This document shows positions 9,448 to 18,000 of a stretch of DNA of 64,000 nucleotides, in pieces; the first letter of the stretch is position 1; every line of letters starts with the position of its first letter. This stretch comes from an uncultured Roseovarius sp. (GTDB lineage Bacteria > Pseudomonadota > Alphaproteobacteria > Rhodobacterales > Rhodobacteraceae): positions 1 to 64,000 of the forward strand of contig NZ_CANLER010000005.1 of NCBI RefSeq assembly GCF_947489715.1, read 5' to 3'. The notes under the pieces were generated by a model. The model was not told the DNA's origin, did no database searches, and worked only from the letters and a program-made list of their open reading frames with translations. Position numbers and translations under genes: made by a program.

Positions 9448-10028
9448 TCGCCAGGATCAGAAAACTAGCCGTCAATGTCGAAGAAACACATCGCGAAATT
9501 GGTCGCGACATCTCTCCGGCGACCCGTAAGGCCGTTGCAGTTGCCGTGATCGCAAACCCGTTCGCCGGGGTGTATCAGGAAGATTTGAGCGATCTGATGG
9601 AAATCGGGGCCGAACTTGGCACGCTTCTAGGGGAAAGATGTGTTGCCGCCCTGGGGATCACCCCGGCGCAGGCCCAAAGCTATGGCAAATCCGCGATGGT
9701 CGGAGAGAATGGCGAGCTTGAGCACGCAGCCGCCATTTTGCACCCAAAACTTGGCGCGCCGCTGCGGGCTACGGTCGAAAAAGGTGCTGCACTTGTGGCG
9801 TCATCCAAGAAGATGGGCAGCCCCGGACAGGTGCTTGACGTGCCATTGGGACACAAGGATGCAGCCTATGTGCGCAGCCATTTTGACGGGATCGAAGTGC
9901 GTCTGAACGATGCCCCGCGCGCCAATGAGATCATGGTGGCCGTCGCCGTAACTGATAGCGGGCGGCCCCTGCCCCGTGTTGGTGGTCTGACCCATAGGGA
10001 CGCCATCGGGGAAGACGGGTTGCGATAG
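9444..10028 (+). CDS. Amino acid synthesis (AA_synth, PF06684) family protein, copy 2
   Basis: The 194-residue product is the second AA_synth paralogue, read from an ATGA overlap with copy 1. The same motif order is kept (NPFAG, YGKSAMVGE, GELEH, SSKKMG, LDVP, YVRSHFD, NDAPRANE, GEDGLR), but the spacer residues have diverged widely. The two are therefore an old duplication and may form a hetero-oligomer rather than being redundant. No signal peptide or membrane segment is visible. The operon's regulator follows 24 bases later. Confidence 0.78.
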   Translation: MIARIRKLAVNVEETHREIGRDISPATRKAVAVAVIANPFAGVYQEDLSDLMEIGAELGTLLGERCVAALGITPAQAQSYGKSAMVGENGELEHAAAILHPKLGAPLRATVEKGAALVASSKKMGSPGQVLDVPLGHKDAAYVRSHFDGIEVRLNDAPRANEIMVAVAVTDSGRPLPRVGGLTHRDAIGEDGLR

Positions 10029-10052
10029 CATTTGACCGGAGCATGTTCTGAA

Positions 10053-10493
10053 ATGGGTGAAACGACCTCGATCCTAACCGAAGCCGAGTATGTTCTCGAC
10101 GATCAGGTGGGGTATTTGCTGCGTCTTGCCAGTCAGCGGCATGCGGTGATCTTCCAGAAACATTCGATTGATCATCTAACGCCAACGCAGTTCACCACAC
10201 TTTTGCGCGTCTCCGAAAACAGCGAAGTGTCGCAAAACCATCTGGGCCGGCTTGCGGCAATGGATGTCGCCACCACGAAAGGCGTCGTGGACCGTTTGAA
10301 GGCCAAGGGTTTGATGCAATCCCGACCGGACCGGAACGACAAACGTCGCTCGGTCATATCGTTGACGTTATCGGGGATGGCATTGATCGACGACCTCAGG
10401 AAAATCGGGCATGTCATTACCGATAATACGCTGTCACCTTTGACCGCACAGGAGCGCCAGACATTGGTGAACCTGCTACGTAAAATCATCTGA
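10053..10493 (+). CDS. MarR family transcriptional regulator
   Basis: The product of about 146 residues has the winged-helix pattern of MarR proteins: a dimerising N-terminal helix, the recognition region around LTPTQFTTLLRVSENSEVSQ and LAAMDVATTKGVVDRLKAKG, then the wing SRPDRNDKRRSVISLT. Such regulators usually repress neighbouring catabolic genes and are released by an aromatic or phenolic ligand. It is the last gene in line with the hydroxylase/reductase operon and is its likely regulator. Translation could also begin at TTG 10032. ATG 10053 is chosen because CGGAG lies about ten bases before it. Confidence 0.82.
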   Translation: MGETTSILTEAEYVLDDQVGYLLRLASQRHAVIFQKHSIDHLTPTQFTTLLRVSENSEVSQNHLGRLAAMDVATTKGVVDRLKAKGLMQSRPDRNDKRRSVISLTLSGMALIDDLRKIGHVITDNTLSPLTAQERQTLVNLLRKII

Positions 10494-10606
10494 AGAACAC
10501 GATCCGGGATCGGCGAAGAAAGGCCTGTCCTTGCCGCTGTAATCGACAGAATGGGAGACTCGTGCTACGGTTGAGATATTAGCAAACATATTTTCTGGGG
10601 GTTGCG

Positions 10607-13600
10607 ATGGCTGTCCGACCCACGCTGCAGTCGATTAAAGGGCTTTCCATTGGTGCCACCGTTCCGGTGAGTGCTGCTACGTCGACCGGCGCGATCATAG
10701 CGGCCCAGGGCATTGACCTGACGGGCATAACGATCATCCCCAAATCGCCTGACGTCATCAAGAACATCTTCGAGAAAAACCGCGCTGGCACGCCGGTCTT
10801 GCGGGTCGAGGACCTTGTGGCAATGCGGGTTGAGCTGCGTAACTGCACCATTGATCCAGGCAAACCACCTGTGATCAGAAAAACCGGTAGCAAAAAAGGT
10901 CTGCTGATCCTGCATTTCCCGCCGCAGTCGATCACCGAAGAAACATTTTACCAGCCACCGCCAGCCGATATCGCTGACCCTGCAGACACCACGAAGGTGC
11001 CACCCAAGCCTGGCGATCCGCCGCATCCCAGCACAAATAGCAAACCCAAGCCCGAACCGGCTGACCCAACGAAAGACGAAACGCTGCGCGAACCACCGAT
11101 CCGGGCGCGTAGTGCGGACGAATCCCGCTTGGTTTTCGACGTCCCTGCGGATGCGGAGATCGAATATTCTCTGGCAGGTATCTTGGAGGCGGTTCAGACC
11201 CTCAAGCTGGTGGTCGCCCGCAATGCCAAACCAAGAACCAAGAAAAAGAAACCCGGCTTGGTCATTCCGATCAAGGATCTGTTGAATTTCAGCGCCGTCA
11301 ACGCGCTTTCTGTGAAAAAGCGTGCAGCCTTGTCGGCGCATGTCGCGGCATCGTTCCGGCTGGCGGCGCGCGGTGCCGGTGACACATCGACCCTGCGGGC
11401 ACGGCAAAATGCCTCGAACACCAACGTCCTGACGCAGATCCCCGACAATATCGCCGTAGGCGTCGGGATTGGTACAATCGCCCTTCCCAAAAAGGGGCCA
11501 GAACCCAAGCAACCGACATCGACACAAACCTCGATCGAGATGCCGTGGCGCTTGTTCGTCTCACCTCATGCCGGGGCTGAATGGCGACACGCGGCGGAAC
11601 CGGTGCATTCGCAGGCCACCAGCCGGACCGAGCTTTGGCACACACGGATGGTGACGCCCAAATCGGACGGCACCCATATTCTGCCCCCCTACCCGGACCC
11701 CAATCGTACAATCCGGGCGATCTGGGCAAGACGCGGAACCGGGATCGAGGCGGCGAACAAGCCGATGAAGAGCAAATATCCGAACAGCGCGGATCTGCCG
11801 GACCCAAGCACGGTGCCCTTCCGGCAGCCGCTGGACGATTATGACCGCTATCAGTTCGTGCACCTGTCATCGAATTTCGGCAATGACGACTACCACCCCG
11901 ATCCGATTGATACCAAGCTGATGATGCTGTCCTCACTTGGCGGGTGGCTGGACAGCCGCGGCGCATGGGATCCGATCGGCCTGTCGGTCGAAGAATGGGT
12001 GCATCGCGCATCGATGGCGCGTGACCACTATGCCAAAGTCGTCTATCGCGGCTTCCTTTGCCCGTTCGGGCATCGTGTGTCGCTGGTCAAGGTCACCGAA
12101 CGGAAGTTCCACAAGGACAGGGACAACATCCAGCCGGACCTGAGCCAGAATGCCTATCTCAGGCAGCGGTATTTCATCATCATCCGCGAACCCGTCCGGT
12201 ATTTCGACGATAGCGCGTTTCACGCCACGCAATCTGTCGACGGCACTATCAACTTCGCGCGGCAATTCCCGTTTTCCAAGGTTGAAATCCTGACGGATCA
12301 AACCCCCGATCTGGACAAGCCCGAGGATACGGAAGTTGAAAATGGCAGAGGGCAGCAGTTTTTCTGGCCCTATATCAACGAAAATCCATTCCAGTTCCAA
12401 TGCGTGGCGACCGATCTGGATGGCCGGCGCGTTGCGTTCGATCTGCCCATGATCTTCATGGACAACACCATCGCGTGTCCGCGCAATAACGTGAATGACA
12501 AGCTGGTTCCGGCCTGGGCGTTGGCGCAGAACAACGCGGCAGACGCGGCTGTCGAATTCAACGCCAGCCCGCTGCACACGACCAATCTCGATTTCCAGAA
12601 ATTGTCGCTTGCGACACCAAACAATCCTGGCGACAGTGCCGTCGACGTCAAGACGGTTACCTTCAACATGGAAGCCCCGGTGCGTCAAAGCCCTGGCGTA
12701 TCTGCAACCACAAATAGTAGCCTCAGAACCTACAGTAATAACCTGACCCGCCCGCTTTTCGTGCCCAAGATTTATCAGGTCGATGCCAAACTTGGCCCCG
12801 TGGCCCATCTGACCGGATCGACAAAAACCAATACGCTCAGGTGGAACACGCAATACCTGAAGGTTGGTTTCAATACTGACATTTCGGCACCCGAAGCAGA
12901 TCGCAACATTGGTGAAGTGTTCGCCGATGTGATTGAGACCGGCAGCAGCATGGGGCAGCTCGATTTTTCCTCGCAGGGGGATAAATCCGGCGGCTTCCTA
13001 CAACCCAATATCAAGCCACTGGCGCTTTCGCGCACCGCCGGGCCGATCATGACCAACCCGGATGAATTTGCCAAAGGCATCCTGGAAAGCGGCGCAGGTT
13101 TCCCGACGACCCCGTCGCTGAACGATCTGCCTTTGCCCCTGCTCTTTGGGTGCATCCCGCTGGGCGAGCTGATTCAACTGGTCGCCAATATCTCAGGCGA
13201 GCCGGAGAAAATACCGAAATTCGCGTCCGAGGCCGGCACGCAGGTTGAAACTTTCGTGTCGACATTGCTGCGGTTTTTCAACCTGGCGATTGATCTTCCC
13301 AAGGGGCCGCTTGGAATTGCCAAAGGGGCGTTGCAGCAGTTTGTTTTCAAAATTGACGACCTGATCGATCAGGGGCAGGCCGTACCACAGGAAATGCAGC
13401 AGGCCATCAATAAGCTCAACGAGATGCTGGGCTTGATCGAAGCATTGCGCGACAAGGTCGAAAGCGCTGCAAATGCCGCTGTTGACGCGATTGGTACAGA
13501 CCCGGATTTCACTCAGGCTCTGGCCGACATTCCTGCGCTGAAAGCCAAAGTTAGCGAGTTGAAAAGCATATTGAACGGCCCGCAAGGCAACTTGATCCCT

Positions 13601-14998
13601 GCCAATATACGCCAGCAACTCATGGCCTTCGCCAACGGGCTTGAAGACATCCTGGAAGCGATTGAGGATGCGCAGGCTGTCTTTGCCGCGGGCAAGACTA
13701 TCTTTGAAAAGGTCGACGCGATTGTTGGTGACCCATCCGCATTGGCGGGCCTTCTGGAGAATGCGGGCGAATTCGGCACCAAGCTGGGCGAGCTTAACGA
13801 TTCAATCGAACCCTTCCGCAACGCGATCGCCGATTTTGACCTGTTGCCCGAAGGACTGCGTGCGCCGATTGTATCAGCCTTGAAAGAGGTTGAGGATGTA
13901 TTCGATATCGCTGAAGTGATCAGCAAAATTCTGGAGGCGCTGACCGGTGATGAACTGACGATCCGGTTCGACTGGAATCCGGAAATCGCCAGTTGGCCAA
14001 ATGAAACCAATGCCCTCTTCCGCGCCAACGACAAAAAAGGCCTGGTGGTTGCCGTCGAAGGCAAGGTGAAGAAGAACGGCGCTTCCAGCCCACAGATTTC
14101 GGTCAGCTGCTCTTTGCGCAGCTTCGATCTGGTACTGATCGCCCCGGCCTCGTTCATTGAGCTGAATTTCGACAAGATCAGCTTTGCCATCGACAGTGCC
14201 GCGAAAATGGATGTTGATGTCCTGCTGAAAGACATCAAGTTCGTCGGCCCGCTGAGTTTTGTCGAAACCTTGCGTGATCTCATCCCTCTCGATGGGTTTT
14301 CCGATCCCCCCTATCTGGACATCACGACAGAAGGTATTCACGCGGGCTTCGACATAGCGCTGCCCACAATCGCTGTTGGGGTTCTGAACATTTCGAACCT
14401 CAGTCTGGGCGCTGGATTCACAGTACCCTTCATCGGTCAGCCGTTATCTGTCGGTTTCAACTTCTGCACGCGCGAACAACCCTTCTGCCTGACCGTCTAT
14501 ATGTTCGGCGGCGGCGGATTCTTCGGCATCACCATCGACCCCCAGGGCGTGCAAATCCTGGAGGCAGCATTTGAATTCGGCGCGTCGCTGTCGATTGATC
14601 TGGGCGTGGCCTCGGGCGGTGTCGAGGTGATGGCCGGTATCTATTTCCGGATGGAACAGGACGAGGCATCCCTAACCGGTTATTTCCGGCTGGGCGGTCA
14701 TGTGGATGTGCTGGGTCTGATCTCTGCCTCGATCGAGCTTTACCTGGAACTGGAATACGAATTCTCATCCGGCAAATGCACCGGTCGGGCCGAGCTGACC
14801 ATCGAAGTGTCGGTCTTCATATTCTCCGGCAGCGTCACCATCAAATGCGAGAAGAAATTCGCCGGTTCAAACGGTGATCCAAGCCTGCGTGAGATGATGG
14901 GGCACCAGCCGGAATTACCGATCGAACAGGAACTGGCGGCAATCAGCGGGCCAGAAATTGACTATGGCTGGCGCGAATATGCCGAGGCGTTCGCATAG
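10607..14998 (+). CDS. Giant uncharacterised protein A (1463 residues)
   Basis: I cannot assign a function. From N- to C-terminus the protein shows a compact region (1-115), a proline/lysine-rich low-complexity linker (about 115-165), a long mixed region rich in Trp, Tyr and Arg (about 250-860), a helical coiled-coil-like region rich in Ala, Leu, Glu and Asp (about 900-1130), and a C-terminal part (about 1140-1440) of alternating hydrophobic residues and glycines typical of an all-beta fold. The beta part includes FGGGGFFGI and ends with a few cysteines. There is no signal peptide or obvious transmembrane helix. GGGGGTTGCG precedes the ATG. Giant protein B begins 13 bases after its stop with a strong ribosome site, so the two are surely co-expressed. 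I recall similar paired giants in other bacteria annotated only as hypothetical. Confidence 0.7.
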   Translation: MAVRPTLQSIKGLSIGATVPVSAATSTGAIIAAQGIDLTGITIIPKSPDVIKNIFEKNRAGTPVLRVEDLVAMRVELRNCTIDPGKPPVIRKTGSKKGLLILHFPPQSITEETFYQPPPADIADPADTTKVPPKPGDPPHPSTNSKPKPEPADPTKDETLREPPIRARSADESRLVFDVPADAEIEYSLAGILEAVQTLKLVVARNAKPRTKKKKPGLVIPIKDLLNFSAVNALSVKKRAALSAHVAASFRLAARGAGDTSTLRARQNASNTNVLTQIPDNIAVGVGIGTIALPKKGPEPKQPTSTQTSIEMPWRLFVSPHAGAEWRHAAEPVHSQATSRTELWHTRMVTPKSDGTHILPPYPDPNRTIRAIWARRGTGIEAANKPMKSKYPNSADLPDPSTVPFRQPLDDYDRYQFVHLSSNFGNDDYHPDPIDTKLMMLSSLGGWLDSRGAWDPIGLSVEEWVHRASMARDHYAKVVYRGFLCPFGHRVSLVKVTERKFHKDRDNIQPDLSQNAYLRQRYFIIIREPVRYFDDSAFHATQSVDGTINFARQFPFSKVEILTDQTPDLDKPEDTEVENGRGQQFFWPYINENPFQFQCVATDLDGRRVAFDLPMIFMDNTIACPRNNVNDKLVPAWALAQNNAADAAVEFNASPLHTTNLDFQKLSLATPNNPGDSAVDVKTVTFNMEAPVRQSPGVSATTNSSLRTYSNNLTRPLFVPKIYQVDAKLGPVAHLTGSTKTNTLRWNTQYLKVGFNTDISAPEADRNIGEVFADVIETGSSMGQLDFSSQGDKSGGFLQPNIKPLALSRTAGPIMTNPDEFAKGILESGAGFPTTPSLNDLPLPLLFGCIPLGELIQLVANISGEPEKIPKFASEAGTQVETFVSTLLRFFNLAIDLPKGPLGIAKGALQQFVFKIDDLIDQGQAVPQEMQQAINKLNEMLGLIEALRDKVESAANAAVDAIGTDPDFTQALADIPALKAKVSELKSILNGPQGNLIPANIRQQLMAFANGLEDILEAIEDAQAVFAAGKTIFEKVDAIVGDPSALAGLLENAGEFGTKLGELNDSIEPFRNAIADFDLLPEGLRAPIVSALKEVEDVFDIAEVISKILEALTGDELTIRFDWNPEIASWPNETNALFRANDKKGLVVAVEGKVKKNGASSPQISVSCSLRSFDLVLIAPASFIELNFDKISFAIDSAAKMDVDVLLKDIKFVGPLSFVETLRDLIPLDGFSDPPYLDITTEGIHAGFDIALPTIAVGVLNISNLSLGAGFTVPFIGQPLSVGFNFCTREQPFCLTVYMFGGGGFFGITIDPQGVQILEAAFEFGASLSIDLGVASGGVEVMAGIYFRMEQDEASLTGYFRLGGHVDVLGLISASIELYLELEYEFSSGKCTGRAELTIEVSVFIFSGSVTIKCEKKFAGSNGDPSLREMMGHQPELPIEQELAAISGPEIDYGWREYAEAFA

Positions 14999-15011
14999 GA
15001 AGGAGGAGAGA

Positions 15012-18000
15012 ATGGCACAACAACTCATTGTCTGGACCGTTCTACCCTTTGGTCGTGTGCGAGAGGGTGATCACAAGGGAAAATGGCGGGTATCCGTCGT
15101 CGTCTCGCCACGCCTGACGCCCGAGGCCGCGGACGAACAGTCACTTGCGGCCTTCGGGGCCTGGCACAATTGGCCTGTGACACTGGATAGCGCGCAGTTT
15201 TCGCTGCGCATCGGAATGGATGAAGTTGATCTTGAACGGGTCAGCGAACCCGACCCGGAAATCTGGAAGCAATTTTTTGACGAACAAACGCCGGTTGCCG
15301 GCTTTGTTTACAAGGATATGAGCAAAACCAACCTGCATTCCTACTCGGTTAAAAATGTTCTGTCCTTTGCGCGCGATCATTACGGCAGCATGGCCACCGA
15401 TACTGGCGCGGAACACCCGAAACTGCTGCCCTGGTCCGAGGCTGATCCAAGTTTGAAGGGCATGCTGACCGGCATCGGCACCCGGACGCACAAGTTTACC
15501 TTCGGTGATCAGGAGATCGAAGTGCCGCTGCCGGGATTTTCGCGTTTCTATGGCGGAAATGTCGAGGAATCCATCAAAGGTCGGGTTTTCAGTGAAAAGT
15601 CGGTCTATGCGATGGATGTGGTTGATCCAAAGGTCGAAGGTGACACGCTTACACCACAGGTATTAACCAAGAAACCATTGCGCGTCATGAAATCTGATTG
15701 GCGTGATCCGGCCTTTGCGGGCAGTGATGCTGGGGTGATGGCCAATTTTGCCAGCGCCGATGAATATACTTTCTATCAGGCCGACCGGTTTTACCGCCGC
15801 AAAAAGGCAACCGATGCGGAAAAGGCAAAACTGCGGCCGGATTTCAAGGACGTGACGCCGCCACCGCCTGAGCCTGACTATGATTTCCATCAGATCGTCG
15901 CATCGTATTCAGATTACGGCGCGTTTTTGCGCAGTCTTGGATTGGTGATTGATTTCGTATTCGAAGATCCGGGCATCATTCGGGATCGTATCACCTTGGG
16001 CAATGGAACCGGCGTCGGACAGATGCAACTGGGCGTCAAATGGGCGGCAAACCCGCCCGGCGAAGACGCGCGGCCACGGACCGCATGGCTGGCCCATCGC
16101 GACCGATTTGTGCCCCGCCCACGCACTGACGATCACGCGGCAGGATTTTTGCGACTTGAAGGATCGGATGACGGCTGGAACAACTTCAAAGACGAAAAGC
16201 CTGGCCGTTTCGATCTCTATCAGGTCGACCCCGACGGGGCTGCGCTGAAGACGGTGAATTACACGCTGACGGCGCAGAATCTGATCACCAAAGGCATGTC
16301 GCTGCGACAAAAACACGGTGAAGTGACCTACACCACTGGTGACCGTCAGCCTGTTGCCGCCCTGCGTAGTTCGGGCATTGGTGTGTCACAGCATGGCCGC
16401 GCTGAAAAGTTGGCAAAACTGGCCGCCGCATCGGATTTGAAAAACACCGAAATCGTCAATGGCCAGGCCAAGGATGTGGTTCTTTTCGCCGAGGATGTGC
16501 ATCGCGGCCACCGGGTGGACATCGCGCGGGTACCCGATTTCATCCAACCCGGAAAATGGCAAAGCCTCTGCGCCCGTGTGGGAATATATCGAGCGTTGAA
16601 AACAGATGCCGAGCTCAAGTTCGACCCCGATGAAGGCTATGTTTCCGGATCGTCCATGACGGGTGATGTCAATGATCCCGACGAACAATACATGCACGAA
16701 AGCCTGTTTCGCTGGGCCGGCTGGTCGCTTGTTGCGCCACGCCCGGGTAAGGTGATCAAATCCGAAACCAATGAAGACAACAACCTGCAAGCCGAGGTTC
16801 CAACCGATGTGACGGACACCGCCAAAAACGGTAATGGGCTTGCCGCCACCTTCAAGGTGCAAAGCGGTACGTTGCCCCGCCTGCGATTTGGCAGCCTTTA
16901 TCGTGTCAGGGCGCGGGACGTCGATCTTGCGGGGAACTCTCTGGCGATTGACGATCCGTCCATTGAACCGCTGGAACAGGCCAGCGATGCGGTGGGCTAT
17001 TGGCGGTTCGAACCGGTTGACCCGCCAGTCCTGCTGCACCGCGAGCGCGTCAGCGAGGGTGAACAGCTTGAGCGCATGGTCGTTCGGTCGAATTTCAACA
17101 AGACGACCGAAGAATATCTTGAAACCCAAGACTTTAAGGATGCGATCGACCTCGAAGCCTCAGGTGACTTTTCCTACACGAAAGAGAATGAGCGCCATGT
17201 CGTGCCGCCCAAATCATCGCAGCAACAATGCGAAGTGCATGGGCTTTTCGATCCTTATCTGGGGGGCGATTGGCAGGATGCCAAAAAGGGGTACGAGATT
17301 GCTGCGCGCGAAGAGGGATCGCTTTATGACCCTCTGCCCGGCAGCCAAATCGAACTGATCACACCCAAGGCCATCACGAGTGTCGCGACGACGACTTTGG
17401 TGCCGCCAGAACTGCCCAGCGCCGACAACCCGGTGGGCGACCGGATGGCAGGCGGGCAATATATCATCCACAAGCAGGAACATGTCGAAACCCCCTATCT
17501 GCCCGATGGGGCGGCGGGTGGCGTCGCGATACGCGCCATTCTTGGACATGAGATTAGCGGTATCTCTGATGGGATGGTTCTAGGTGATCACTGCCGCGTG
17601 GTCTTTTGCGGCGACACGGACCAATTGATCATTCTGGTCAAGAATCGTCAGGAATGGCCTGGTTCTCAAGGGTTCCGCCTTGTTCTGGCTGAGCGCGAAG
17701 AGGCTGACAACGATCTGCCCTGCAAGGTCACGTTCGCCAATGACGGCAGGCCGGATTGGGACGAAGGGAACCGCGTTTTAACCCTGTTCCTGGCGAAGGG
17801 ACAGATTTTGCGACTGCGCTATTCCAGCTTTGTCCATGCCGATTTCCTGCACCATTTCGGCATTCCGCGATGGGCCAAGTCCAAGACGGCAGCCGAGACC
17901 TGCATGAAGGCCGCCGCCAAGGGTACGAACTGGCTGATGACGCCCTATCGCAGTTTGACAATGGTCCACGCCACCCAGCAACCGGTTTGCCAGCCAGAAC

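Noticed and set aside
10500..10512. CGATCCGGGATCG as terminator after the MarR gene
   Set aside because: The palindrome is short and has no T run; it may be chance in GC-rich DNA.
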